The notes beneath the pieces were generated by a model, which did no database searches, had not been told where the DNA came from, and saw only the letters and a program-made list of their open reading frames with translations. From assembly GCF_003602005.1 (NCBI RefSeq), contig NZ_QZWD01000004.1, forward strand, positions 1-64,000: a DNA stretch of 64,000 nt, read 5' to 3'. The translations under genes were made by a program, and so were the position numbers. The stretch's first letter is position 1; each line of letters opens with the position of its first letter. The stretch comes from Salinisphaera sp. Q1T1-3 (lineage in GTDB: Bacteria > Pseudomonadota > Gammaproteobacteria > Nevskiales > Salinisphaeraceae). Below, piece by piece: positions 46,077 through 55,337 of the stretch.

Positions 46077-48245
46077 TCAACGACGCCGCCAGGCATGAAA
46101 ACGCGCCAGCCAGGGAAAGACCCAGGCCGGTGCGTGACGTTTCTTCCATTCACCCGCCGCGAACCGGTTGGCCTCGGCGAAGGTCGGGTAGCTGTGAATG
46201 GTCGACAGTAGCTTGTTCAGACCCAGACCGTGGCGCATGGCCACGACATATTCGCCGATCCATTCCGCCGCATGCTCGCCAACGATCGCAGCGCCCAGAA
46301 CACGGTCCTTGCCCGGCACGGTCAATATCTTGACGAAACCGGTCGTCGCCGACTCCGCGACGGCGCGATCATGGGCGGCCAGCGAATAATGCGTGACTTC
46401 ATAGGCCAGGCCGGCCGCAGTGGCCGAGCGTTCGTTGTGCCCGACGTGCGCCACGTTGGGCTCGGTATAGACCGCCCAGGGCAGACTGTCGTAGCGCACT
46501 GCAAACGACTTGAACATGCCGAACAAGGCATTGACCGTGGCATGCCAGGCCTCGTGAGAGCCGGCGTGCGTGAGCTGATAGCCACCGATCGCATCACCGC
46601 AGGCGTAGACGGTCGGCACATGCGTGGCCAGACACGTGTCCACGGCAATGACCCCGTCATGGGCGATACCGAGCGCCTCCAGCCCCATGTCGGTCGTGCG
46701 CGCCCGCCGTCCGACCGCCACCAGGATCCGATCCACCACGAGCGTCGAGACCGCGCCCGCACCGCTCCGACAGGACAACGCCCAGCCTCCGTCGGCCGCC
46801 GGCGAGACCTGCGTGACCCGGCTGTCTGTGGCCAGCCGGAGCCCTTCGGCACGTAGCGTATCGGACAGTGCCGCGGCAACATCGGCGTCCTCGCGCGGCA
46901 GGATCTGGTCATCCTGCTCGATGAGCACTACATCGGCGCCGAGCCGGGTGAAGGCCTGCCCCATCTCGCAACCGATCGGGCCGCCGCCGATCACGGCCAG
47001 GCGCGCCGGCAGCTGGGTGAGCGACCAGAGCGTGTTCGAGGTCAACGGATCCGCCGCGGCCAGCCCCGGGATCTCCGGCACGATCGGCTCGGCACCGGTG
47101 GCCAGAACGATCGCGCGAGCGGTCAGGCGGCTGCCGTCTTCGAATGCCACGGTCCAGGGGTCGAGCAGACGCGCGTGGCCCTGACGCACGTCGACGCCGA
47201 GGGATTCGAACCGTGCGCGGGAGTCGTGCGGTGCAATGGTCGCCACGACCTTTTTCACGCGGGCCATGACCGCCTTGAAATCGACCTGCGGCACCATGGG
47301 CGTCAGCCCGTAACGATCCGCGCGACGCATGACCTGCGCCGCACGCGCGCTGGCCAACAGGGCCTTGGACGGTATACAGCCGGTATTCAGACAGTCGCCG
47401 CCCATCTCGCCGGCCTCGACAAGCGTCACGCGGGCCTTGACCGTGGCGGCGATCAGCGCACACACGAGTCCACCCGAGCCACCGCCGATGACGATCAGAT
47501 TGCGATCGAAGCGCTTCGGCCGCGTATAGCCGGCCAACGCCCGGCGGCGGCGATACAGGGCAAGCGCCCGTCGTGCGATGAGCGGAAACACGCCGAGCAG
47601 CACGAACGAGGCGATCAGCCCGGGCGAGACAATACCGCCAATCGAATGCACCTGACCGAGCTGTGTGCCGGCATTCACGTAAACGAGCGTGCCCGGCAGC
47701 ATGCCGAGCTGACTGGCGATATAGAACGTGGTGGTTCGGATCGCCGTGATGCCCATCACGAGATTGATCACGAAGAACGGGAAGACGGGTACCAGACGCA
47801 ACGCGAACAGATACGACGCCCCCTCGCGCTGAATACCGCGATTCACGGCGGCCAGGCGCTGGCCGAATCGGGCTTCGACCCAGTCACGCAGGATGAAGCG
47901 AGCACTCAGAAACGCCAGCGTGGCGCCGATCGCCGAGGCGAAGGAGACAAGCACCACGCCTCCGGCCAGGCCGAACAGCGCGCCGCCGACCAGCGTCATG
48001 ACGGCCGCGCCGGGAATCGAGACGGCCGTCAGCACGACATAGATCACGAAATAGCCGGCCGCCGCCGCAAGCGGATGCATGGCCACCCAGTCGGCCAGCG
48101 CCCCCCGCTGGACCTCGAAGCAGGCCAGACTCAACAACCCGTGTTCGGCACAGGGACCGCCGAGCCACTGTCCCGGCGCCGCCAGCACATAGCCGGCCGC
48201 CAGCACAACCAGCAATCCGGCCAGAACGAAGCGCGAAATCCTCAT
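46077..48245 (-). CDS. TVP38/TMEM64 membrane domain fused to FAD-dependent pyridine nucleotide-disulfide oxidoreductase
   Basis: A 722-residue fusion. Residues 1 to about 240 form a TVP38/TMEM64 (DedA-like) membrane domain with SIPGAAVMTLVGGALFGLAG and LRLVPVFPFFVINLVMG. Residues about 250-722 form a mercuric-reductase-like flavoprotein with VIGGGSGGLVCALIAA, the redox pair in GGDCLNTGCIPSKALL, an internal NAD motif (VIGGGPIGCEMGQAF) and a dimerisation domain ending HSYPTFAEA. No N-terminal heavy-metal domain is present. The electron acceptor is unknown. AGGTGGT precedes the ATG. MITE copy 3 begins 14 bp upstream. Confidence 0.9.
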   Translation of the reverse strand: MRISRFVLAGLLVVLAAGYVLAAPGQWLGGPCAEHGLLSLACFEVQRGALADWVAMHPLAAAAGYFVIYVVLTAVSIPGAAVMTLVGGALFGLAGGVVLVSFASAIGATLAFLSARFILRDWVEARFGQRLAAVNRGIQREGASYLFALRLVPVFPFFVINLVMGITAIRTTTFYIASQLGMLPGTLVYVNAGTQLGQVHSIGGIVSPGLIASFVLLGVFPLIARRALALYRRRRALAGYTRPKRFDRNLIVIGGGSGGLVCALIAATVKARVTLVEAGEMGGDCLNTGCIPSKALLASARAAQVMRRADRYGLTPMVPQVDFKAVMARVKKVVATIAPHDSRARFESLGVDVRQGHARLLDPWTVAFEDGSRLTARAIVLATGAEPIVPEIPGLAAADPLTSNTLWSLTQLPARLAVIGGGPIGCEMGQAFTRLGADVVLIEQDDQILPREDADVAAALSDTLRAEGLRLATDSRVTQVSPAADGGWALSCRSGAGAVSTLVVDRILVAVGRRARTTDMGLEALGIAHDGVIAVDTCLATHVPTVYACGDAIGGYQLTHAGSHEAWHATVNALFGMFKSFAVRYDSLPWAVYTEPNVAHVGHNERSATAAGLAYEVTHYSLAAHDRAVAESATTGFVKILTVPGKDRVLGAAIVGEHAAEWIGEYVVAMRHGLGLNKLLSTIHSYPTFAEANRFAAGEWKKRHAPAWVFPWLARFHAWRRR

Positions 48246-48258
48246 GAACACCACCTGA

Positions 48259-48532
48259 GGAACCTCTGATCTATTCATCCACGGTCGCGTTTGAGTCCCA
48301 AAAGGCCACGATACAAGGCGCATGGCGCCGCGTCATAGCTACTCTATGATCCAGCCATGCAACGCCGTAGCGCGGCCTTTTGGGCCAAACCGCTTGGCGG
48401 CCGGGCTTTTGCGCGCGCCTGAGCGGCGTTGCCGCTCGCTCATTTGCATTCAGCAAACGGCGCTCGCGGCGTCTTGTCAGACGCGCGCAAAAGACACCGG
48501 CGCGACCGTAGATGAATAGATCAGAGGTTCCC
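48259..48532 (+). mobile_element. MITE-like element, copy 3 (274 bp)
   Basis: Same orientation and nearly the same sequence as copy 1 at 7481 (I noticed one difference in the left half). It is flanked by TGA and TAA rather than a matching pair. It lies 14 bp from the start codon of the minus-strand flavoprotein fusion, so that gene's promoter must lie within or beyond the element. Confidence 0.85.
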
Positions 48533-48533
48533 T

Positions 48534-48997
48534 AAAGCCGCGCGGCCCAAACGCCCGGTCGTCTGCCAGGGCGCGTCGTCACGAGACAGACCGTCGCACC
48601 CGCCGCCAAGCGGCGGCAAGACAAGGCATCGTGAGCCTGTCGTGGCGCAGCCACGCGAGGGTGCGATAACCCCGGATGGTCGTCGCTTGGCCGCTGACCC
48701 TTCGGGGTGCCCCGGCCGGCCACGCCCAATGCCCCTGAAATTGACGATGAGCGGCCAGACGAGGCGTAGTACGCATAGCCTGTCATTCGGCGCCGGCGTG
48801 CTGGAACGCGGGATTGCTGGCCGTGTTTTTGATTCTGGGCGCCTGTGCCGAAGGGTCGGACCGCCCATGAACCATCGACAATGGCTGCCCTGCGGTGTTG
48901 CCAATCCGGATCGTGGCACGCCACGATCGGCGGCTCGCGCCTTGCAGGACACGATTTGTAGCGCCAACGCGACGCTCGCACGAAACATCGACAGGCT
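48534..48997 (+). repeat. Long CTAG-type repeat block upstream of aroG
   Basis: A non-coding mosaic. 48617-48730 matches the reverse complement of 7335-7440. From about 48735 to 48997 it parallels 215-593, including CTGAAATTGACGATG, CGTGTTTTTGATT and GATCGTGGCACGCC. The right terminus read inward is AGCCTGTCGATGTTTCGTGC, followed outside by CTAG (48998-49001). The left terminus is not recognisable. I see no gene in 48534-49047. Confidence 0.7.
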
Positions 48998-49047
48998 CTA
49001 GACTCTGGCCGTCGCAATCGCCCGCCATCAGTTCGAATCGGACCCCC

Positions 49048-50124
49048 ATGAAACACGAAACCGACAACCTTCGCATCAAGGGCATCCAGGAGCTCGTCTC
49101 ACCGGACACATTGCTGGCTGAATTCCCGGTCAGCGCGCGTGCCTCGACCACCGTTCACGACGCCCGACAGGCCATCCAGCAGGCCCTGGCCGGCGAAGAC
49201 GATCGGCTCGTCGTGGTGGTGGGCCCGTGCTCGATTCACGACGTGGATGCCGCCCTGGAATACGCCGACCGGCTGACCGCCCTGCGCAAGCGTTACGCCG
49301 ACGAATTGCTGATCGTCATGCGCGTGTATTTTGAAAAACCCAGGACCACGGTGGGCTGGAAGGGCCTGATCAACGATCCGGATCTCGACGATTCGTTCAA
49401 GATCAACAAGGGCGTGCGCCTGGCCCGTCATCTGCTCTGCGAGCTGGCCGAGCGCGGCATGCCGGCCGGCGTCGAGTTCCTCGATCTGATCACGCCGCAG
49501 TATCTGGCCGATCTCGTCTCCTGGGGCGCTATCGGGGCACGCACCACCGAGTCGCAGGGCCATCGCGAGCTGGCCTCCGGACTGTCCTGCCCGGTCGGTT
49601 TCAAGAACGGCACCGGCGGCTCGATCAAGATCGCGGTCGACGCGGTTGGAGCCACACAGCACTCGCATCATTTCCTGTCGCTGACCAAGGAAGGCCAGTC
49701 CGCGATCTTCACCACCGCCGGCAACCCGGACAGCCACGTGATTCTGCGTGGCGGCGCCAACGGGCCGAACTACGATGCCGACGCCGTGGCCGGCGCGGTC
49801 GCCCAGCTCGGCCAGGCCCATCTGGCCGGCCGGGTCATGATCGACTTCTCGCACGCCAACAGCCGCAAGCAGCACAAGAAACAGCTGGAGGTCGGCGACG
49901 ACGTGGGCGGCCAGATCGCCGCCGGCAGCCGCGCGATCTTCGGTGTGATGATCGAATCCCACCTGCGCGAGGGCAACCAGAAACTGCTTCCCGGCGTGGC
50001 GCCGGAGTACGGCGTGTCGATCACCGATGCCTGCCTCGGCTGGGACGACACGGAGAAACTGCTCGCTTCGCTGGCCGAATCCGTGCGCGAACGCCGCGAG
50101 ATCGCCGGCGACAGCGACGACTGA
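49048..50124 (+). CDS. aroG: 3-deoxy-7-phosphoheptulonate synthase (DAHP synthase, class I)
   Basis: First step of the shikimate pathway, joining PEP and erythrose 4-phosphate. The 358-residue type I-alpha enzyme has VVVVGPCSIHDVDAALEYA, MRVYFEKPRTTVGWKGLIND, GARTTESQGHRELASGLSCP, KNGTGG and DFSHANSRK. The N-terminal extension suggests feedback regulation by an aromatic amino acid. The ATG at 49048 matches the family start; earlier in-frame codons fall in the repeat. Confidence 0.95.
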   Translation: MKHETDNLRIKGIQELVSPDTLLAEFPVSARASTTVHDARQAIQQALAGEDDRLVVVVGPCSIHDVDAALEYADRLTALRKRYADELLIVMRVYFEKPRTTVGWKGLINDPDLDDSFKINKGVRLARHLLCELAERGMPAGVEFLDLITPQYLADLVSWGAIGARTTESQGHRELASGLSCPVGFKNGTGGSIKIAVDAVGATQHSHHFLSLTKEGQSAIFTTAGNPDSHVILRGGANGPNYDADAVAGAVAQLGQAHLAGRVMIDFSHANSRKQHKKQLEVGDDVGGQIAAGSRAIFGVMIESHLREGNQKLLPGVAPEYGVSITDACLGWDDTEKLLASLAESVRERREIAGDSDD

Positions 50125-50136
50125 CACGGCCGACCG

Positions 50137-50169
50137 AACGGCCCGGTGCACACGTCGCACCGGGCCGTT
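50137..50169. terminator. Hairpin between convergent aroG and acyl reductase genes
   Basis: A long perfect stem, AACGGCCCGGTGC/GCACCGGGCCGTT, with loop ACACGTC. There is no T tract, so it may act as a barrier rather than a classic terminator. Confidence 0.5.
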
Positions 50170-50174
50170 GCGAA

Positions 50175-52190
50175 CTACCAGTACGGCCCGGGCAACACGG
50201 CGGCCAGCAGGCGCGCCGGCACGTTGAGCTTCTGGTTGTCGTCCGCGCGACCGGCGTAGCCGCGCGAGGCCTTCGACGACGGAAACATGTGAAAGGCCTT
50301 GTGCAGCACGAAGTCGTTGACCTTCGGCCACATCGCATAGCTGACCTGGGCAAACGTGCCGAGCGGCGAGGCGACGCTCTTGGGCCGGTCGATCACCGCG
50401 TTGGCGATCATGTCCGCAGCTTGATCAGGGGTCAGCGCGGGCACGTAATCGTAGAGTTTGGTCGGGGCGATCATCGGCGTACGCACGAGCGGCATGTAGA
50501 CCGCCGTCAGATCGATGTTGCGCGAGGCGACCTCGGGCGAAAGACAGCGCGAGAAGGCATCGAGTGCGGCCTTGGAAGCGACATAGGCCGAGAACCGCGG
50601 CGCATTGGTCAGCACGCCAATCGAGGACACGTTGACGATGTGTCCCGAGCGGCGCTTGGCCATGGTCGGCAACAGATTGAAGATCAGACGCAGCGCACCG
50701 AAGTAATTGAGCTGCATCGTGCGCTCGTAGTCGTGGAACCGGTCCAGCGACTCGAACGCCGAACGCCGGATCGAGTGCCCGGCGTTGTTGATCAGGATAT
50801 CGACATGATGATGGTCGGCCAGGATCCGGGCGATGCAGTCGTCGATGGCCTCGATCTTGGATAGATCGCAGGTATAGGCATGGGCCGCGCCGTCGCCGGC
50901 CTTTTCGACGATGCGCCGAGTCTCCTCGAGCTTGGCGGGATTGCGCGCGACCATGCACACGATGGCCCCGGCCGCCGCCATTTTCTTGGCGGTGGCGAAC
51001 CCGATGCCGCTGGAGGCACCGGTGATCAGCACCACCTTGCCGGAGACGCGACGCACCAGCGATGCCGGGACATCGACATCGCAGTCCATGTGCATCTCCC
51101 AGTAGCGCCAGAGCGTCTCGGCGTAATCGGCCAGCTCCGGGCAGGAAATGCCGCTGCCGGACAGGGCCTGGCGTGTGTTCACGTCGTCGAAGATCGCGCG
51201 ATTGTTCACGTAGCCGAGAATCGACAGCGGAATCCCCAGAGCCGATGACAGCCGTTTTTCGAACCATTCGGCGCCCGGCACGCGCTTGCGCCATGCCTTG
51301 ATCTGGCTTTCCAGCGCGCCGGACCATTGCTGGCTCGGCAGGTTGTGGATGACATCGGGACCATGCGCGGCACGCACGAAGGTCTTGAGCATCTCGCCGG
51401 CCCGCGGCGGATTGGGCTGGATGAGCAGGTAGGCCTGGCCGTTGCCGGTGCGCTTGTGCGCGATATGCACGGTCGCATCGACGACGTAATCCACCGGCGC
51501 GACCGGCATCTGGCCGCCCTCGATGCCCAGCAGCGGCAGCCATTTCGGCAGGTTGTCGCGCAGCGCCTTGATGGCCGGAAAGAAATAATACGGCCCGTCG
51601 ACCTTGTCCATCTCGCCGGTCTCGGAGTCGCCGACGACCATACCCGGCCGGTAGATTCGCCACGGGACACCGGCGCGCTCGCGTACCACCGCCTCGGCCT
51701 GGAACTTGGTCCGGTAGTAGGGATGCGTCAGCCGCTGACCGACATCGAACATCTCATCGGAAAACACGCCCTCGTGATCCGCCCCGGCAACGGCCACGGA
51801 CGACATGTGATGAAACAGCGGCTTGTTGCCTTTTTCATTGGCTAGCGCCCCGGCCAACGCTACCACATTGGCCGTGCCTTCCACATTGACCCGGTCAGCG
51901 GTCGCATCCGACATGTTCATGTCGTAGACCGCGGCCAGATGAAACACGTGATCGATCCGCCCGGCCAGGGCCTGGCGCGCCTCGCCATCGATCACGCCGT
52001 CGCGCGTGATATCGCCCCAGACCGGAATCAGGCGCGACTCGGAGGCCGCCAGGCGCGCACGCAGATCGTCCATCTTGTCCGCGCTGGCACGGCGCATCAG
52101 GACATAGACCGTCGCCGCGCGCCGGTCCAGCAGGCGGGCCACCAGGCGGCGGCCGAGAAATCCGGTCGCACCGGTCACGAGATAGTTCAT
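50175..52190 (-). CDS. Bifunctional fatty acyl-CoA reductase (two SDR domains)
   Basis: A 671-residue protein with two NAD(P) domains. The N-terminal male-sterility/NAD_binding_4 type domain starts [19 protein letters not shown] and has [14 protein letters not shown]. The C-terminal classical SDR domain starts near residue 385 with [17 protein letters not shown] and has [10 protein letters not shown] and [11 protein letters not shown]. Length and order match Marinobacter-type reductases that turn fatty acyl-CoA into alcohols for wax esters; that function is inferred. No wax synthase gene is in the window. Confidence 0.82.
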   Translation of the reverse strand: MNYLVTGATGFLGRRLVARLLDRRAATVYVLMRRASADKMDDLRARLAASESRLIPVWGDITRDGVIDGEARQALAGRIDHVFHLAAVYDMNMSDATADRVNVEGTANVVALAGALANEKGNKPLFHHMSSVAVAGADHEGVFSDEMFDVGQRLTHPYYRTKFQAEAVVRERAGVPWRIYRPGMVVGDSETGEMDKVDGPYYFFPAIKALRDNLPKWLPLLGIEGGQMPVAPVDYVVDATVHIAHKRTGNGQAYLLIQPNPPRAGEMLKTFVRAAHGPDVIHNLPSQQWSGALESQIKAWRKRVPGAEWFEKRLSSALGIPLSILGYVNNRAIFDDVNTRQALSGSGISCPELADYAETLWRYWEMHMDCDVDVPASLVRRVSGKVVLITGASSGIGFATAKKMAAAGAIVCMVARNPAKLEETRRIVEKAGDGAAHAYTCDLSKIEAIDDCIARILADHHHVDILINNAGHSIRRSAFESLDRFHDYERTMQLNYFGALRLIFNLLPTMAKRRSGHIVNVSSIGVLTNAPRFSAYVASKAALDAFSRCLSPEVASRNIDLTAVYMPLVRTPMIAPTKLYDYVPALTPDQAADMIANAVIDRPKSVASPLGTFAQVSYAMWPKVNDFVLHKAFHMFPSSKASRGYAGRADDNQKLNVPARLLAAVLPGPYW

Positions 52191-52279
52191 GTCGTTGTTG
52201 CCCTCCGAGACGAACCGGGCGCGGCGCGCCGGTGTATGGTCTGACAGAATACGGTTTTCATCGGCTGAACGCGTCTTAT

Positions 52280-52621
52280 ATGAGCGACACGATATTCTCC
52301 AAGATCATCAATCGCGAGATCGAAGCCGACATCGTCCACGAGGACGATCGCTGTCTGGCCTTTCGCGACATCGCACCGCAGGCCCCGCTGCACGTGCTCG
52401 TCATCCCCAAGAAACCCATCGACATGCTCGTCAACGCCACCGACGACGACGAAGCGCTGCTCGGCCATCTGATGCTCGTGGCACGCCGCATCGCGCGCGA
52501 TGAAGGCTATGGTGATGCCTTCCGGCTGGTGATGAACAACGGCGCCGCCGTCGGCCAGTCCGTGTTTCACATCCATCTGCACGTGCTCGGCGGGCGCGAG
52601 TTCGACTGGCCGCCCGGCTGA
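52280..52621 (+). CDS. HIT family (histidine triad) protein
   Basis: A 113-residue nucleotide-binding protein similar to HinT. It begins [20 protein letters not shown], and the histidine triad is in [13 protein letters not shown]. Such enzymes cleave nucleoside phosphoramidates. The ATG at 52280 starts the conserved fold. It is divergent from the acyl reductase gene. Confidence 0.93.
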   Translation: MSDTIFSKIINREIEADIVHEDDRCLAFRDIAPQAPLHVLVIPKKPIDMLVNATDDDEALLGHLMLVARRIARDEGYGDAFRLVMNNGAAVGQSVFHIHLHVLGGREFDWPPG

Positions 52622-52814
52622 GGCACCCGGCCGCCGCGGGCGATCGGATGGGCCTCGTATTCGCGTTGCATGACATCGGCTTGTAATTTCACGACCAGTC
52701 GCTATTGTCAGCGGGATAACCGCCAATGATCACCGGCACCCGCGTGATTGCGCGCCGGCCGCGTGCCGCGCGCCGGCGCCTTTTCTGCATCACCCCACAG
52801 TTCTTGTTCCGACC

Positions 52815-53675
52815 ATGAGCACTACAGCAAAAACCGGTCAGGCCAGCGCTGCCCTTTCGGGCGCCGGCGAAGCCAACACGCCCCGCGACATCGAAGATGT
52901 ACAAGGCCGCGCGGATCCGCGTCGGCTGGCCATCGACAAGGTCGGTATCTGCGATATCCGGCATCCCGTCTCCATCGCCCAGCGCGTCGGCGGCCATCAG
53001 TCCACGGTGGCCACCTTCGGCATGTATGTGAATCTCCCGCACGAGTTCAAGGGCACGCACATGTCGCGCTTCGTGGAGATTCTCAACGCCCACGAACACC
53101 AGATCACGCTCGACTCGTTCAAGCTGATGCTGACTGAAATGACCGACCGGCTGGAATCTCGCAACGGTCATATCGAGATGACGTTTCCCTACTTCGTCGA
53201 CAAGTACGCCCCGGTCACCGGTGAAAAAGGCGTCATGGACTACGAAGTCGGTTTCATCGGCGATCGTGTCGGCGATGTCAGCACGCTTCATGTCGAGGTC
53301 AAGGTACCGGTCACCACCCTGTGTCCCTGCTCCAAGGATATTTCGGATTACGGCGCCCACAACCAGCGCTCGCTGGTCAGCATTCGTGTACGCGCGGACG
53401 CATTCTTCTGGGCCGAGGAGCTGATCGATATCGCCGAATCGGAAGGCTCCTGCGAGCTGTACGGCGTGCTCAAGCGCATCGACGAGAAAGCCGTGACCGA
53501 ACGGGCCTACGAAAATCCCAAGTTCGTCGAGGACGTGGTTCGCGATATCGCCACGCGCCTCAACGAAGACGATCGGTTCCGAAGCTATCGCGTGGCGTCC
53601 GAGAACTATGAGTCGATACACAATCACTCGGCCTATGCGATGATCGAGCACGACAAGGACGCACCGCAGGCCTGA
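52815..53675 (+). CDS. folE2: GTP cyclohydrolase FolE2 (type IB)
   Basis: Makes dihydroneopterin triphosphate for folate from GTP without strict need for zinc. The 286-residue protein shows [28 protein letters not shown], the Cys motif [19 protein letters not shown] and the C-terminal [14 protein letters not shown]. FolE2 is often under Zur control, but I find no clear Zur palindrome in the 193-bp upstream spacer. Confidence 0.95.
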   Translation: MSTTAKTGQASAALSGAGEANTPRDIEDVQGRADPRRLAIDKVGICDIRHPVSIAQRVGGHQSTVATFGMYVNLPHEFKGTHMSRFVEILNAHEHQITLDSFKLMLTEMTDRLESRNGHIEMTFPYFVDKYAPVTGEKGVMDYEVGFIGDRVGDVSTLHVEVKVPVTTLCPCSKDISDYGAHNQRSLVSIRVRADAFFWAEELIDIAESEGSCELYGVLKRIDEKAVTERAYENPKFVEDVVRDIATRLNEDDRFRSYRVASENYESIHNHSAYAMIEHDKDAPQA

Positions 53676-53824
53676 CCCGCCGGCCCGCGAGGCGGATGCA
53701 CCGGCTCGACAAGGCGGCCCGGTCGCGCCAACGACCGGCGCCGCATCGGCTCCATGAGGCCGGCTGCAAGGCCGGATGCCATTCGCTCCTCTTCGACCTG
53801 CTCCCGTCGTGCAACGATCCGGTC

Positions 53825-53858
53825 TTTACGCCGCGTTGCCGACTGGATATATTTACAG
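53825..53858 (+). promoter_or_regulatory. lexA: LexA (SOS) box overlapping the lexA promoter
   Basis: CTGGATATATTTACAG at 53843-53858 matches the CTG-N10-CAG operator. A promoter fits over it: TTTACG at 53825-53830, 17 bp, then TATATT at 53848-53853 inside the box. The ATG follows one base after the box, so the predicted transcript start falls on or next to the start codon. Confidence 0.8.
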
Positions 53859-53859
53859 C

Positions 53860-54507
53860 ATGGAAAAGCTCACGCCGAAACAGCAGCGCGTCTACGACTA
53901 CATCCGCGACACGCTGGCCGCGACCGGCGCCCCGCCGACACGCGCAGAAATCGCCGAAGCGCTGGGTTTCGCCTCGGCCAATGCCGCGCAAGCGCACCTG
54001 CGGACGCTGGCACGCAAGGGCGCGATCGAGCTCGGCTCCCGGCGCAGCCGCGGCATCCGTCTGCTCGGCGGGGCGCCAATCGGCCTCGACGGCCCTGTTG
54101 CCAACGACGACGACCATACCGATGAAGGCCTGGCCGTGATTGGCCGCGTCGCTGCCGGCATGCCGGTGCTGGCGGTCGAACACATCGAGCGGCGGGTGCA
54201 GGTGTCGCAGGCCATCTTCTCGGCCCCGGCAGACTATTTACTGACGGTCCAGGGCGACAGCATGACAGGCGCCGGCATCCTCGACGGCGACCTGCTTGGC
54301 GTACGCCGGACGACCGATGTCCGCGAAGGGCAGATCGCAGTCTTTCGCTTGGGCGACGATGTCACTGTCAAACGTTTTCATCGCGATCGGGACGGTATTC
54401 GCCTGCTTGCCGAAAATCCCGACTATCCGGATATCACGGTCGATGCCGAAGCCGACGAGCTGGCCCTGGAAGGCCTGGCCGTCGGGGTGCTCCGCGCGAT
54501 CTCCTGA
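53860..54507 (+). CDS. lexA: SOS repressor LexA
   Basis: A 215-residue repressor-protease. The winged helix DNA-binding domain starts [20 protein letters not shown] and has [21 protein letters not shown]. The cleavage site is Ala-Gly in [11 protein letters not shown], the catalytic Ser in [15 protein letters not shown] and the Lys in [11 protein letters not shown]. The start is set by the conserved N-terminus. The operator immediately upstream indicates autoregulation. Confidence 0.96.
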   Translation: MEKLTPKQQRVYDYIRDTLAATGAPPTRAEIAEALGFASANAAQAHLRTLARKGAIELGSRRSRGIRLLGGAPIGLDGPVANDDDHTDEGLAVIGRVAAGMPVLAVEHIERRVQVSQAIFSAPADYLLTVQGDSMTGAGILDGDLLGVRRTTDVREGQIAVFRLGDDVTVKRFHRDRDGIRLLAENPDYPDITVDAEADELALEGLAVGVLRAIS

Positions 54508-54965
54508 AACCGCCCCTCGGGTCGTCCACGTTGCAGATCGGGCGCTGTCTGGTCGCTGAGCGCCAAGGATACGCTGCCGATCTGGATACAACGGCGCTCC
54601 GGCATCCAGAGGCCGGCCATGGGCTGGTTGTGATAGCCCCGCGCGTCAGCCCCGTACACGGGCCAGGACTCAAGACGCGTAAACGTCGTACGCCAACCAT
54701 TACCGGCGATTGACGCTAGGCCAGACCGTGCATCAGTGCGCGGCCATGGGATATCGCATGTTGGCGCCGCGGCTTGGTGATTGCCGCGCCTCGGCCTCGC
54801 TGTTGAGCCATGAGAACGCAAGCCTGCCGCCAGTCAACGATCGGCAAGTCTCGCGCTTGGCCAGGCTTTGACGCCCGTCCGTCTATCGCGGACACACCGA
54901 CCGCCCTGCCCATCGCCCCATCGACGCGCCTTGCGATCGCCGATCGCGCGTTCGGGCCGCGCCCG
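54508..54965. other. Non-coding spacer downstream of lexA, no confident gene
   Basis: About 460 bp without a family-like reading frame. A minus-strand frame (54423-54821) contains LWMPERRCIQIGSVSLALSD, which looks slightly gene-like, but it overlaps the end of lexA and matches nothing I recognise. It could be a decayed gene. Confidence 0.4.
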
Positions 54966-55225
54966 GGCCTGTTGATGCATCGTGCAAGTCCGCGTCGGGC
55001 GCTCTCGGCATGGGCCGTGAGCGGCCGGAGGTGGTGTCTATCGCACGCATGGCACCGGCCTTCCATGCCAGCGAGCTGGCCGTCCTGTTTTTAATGGGCG
55101 TGTCTGGCCCGATGGATCGGGCCCCGTAAAACATCGACGATGGGCGCTCTGCGGCGTGGCGAGCCTGGCTCGTGGCGCGCCGCGATCCGCGCCTTGCAGA
55201 ACACGCTGTGGGGACCAACATGGCG
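54966..55225 (+). repeat. Diverged copy of the CTAG-type repeat
   Basis: It begins GGCCTGTTGATGCATCGTGC and keeps the order of blocks seen at 287-593: a CCTGTTTTTAATGGGCGTG block, CATCGACGATGGGCGC and GCGCCTTGCAGAACACG. The right terminus and flanking CTAG are missing. The remaining 55226-55337 shows nothing definite. Confidence 0.55.
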
Positions 55226-55337
55226 TCGGCACGCCCCGTCAATGGGCCCGGCGTTGTGGCGGCGGACGACACGACCCGGCGCGCTCGCCGCCGGCCGCCA
55301 TGCGGCCGGCGAGGTCCGGGAAAAGAAGCAGCCCGGC

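Noticed and set aside
52622-52814. Zur-binding site upstream of folE2
   Set aside because: I looked for a GTTAT-type palindrome because folE2 is often zinc-regulated, but none is convincing.
54423-54821. Possible minus-strand gene downstream of lexA
   Set aside because: It overlaps the lexA coding end, has no ribosome-binding site and no recognisable domain. It was kept only as a possible decayed gene in the spacer note.
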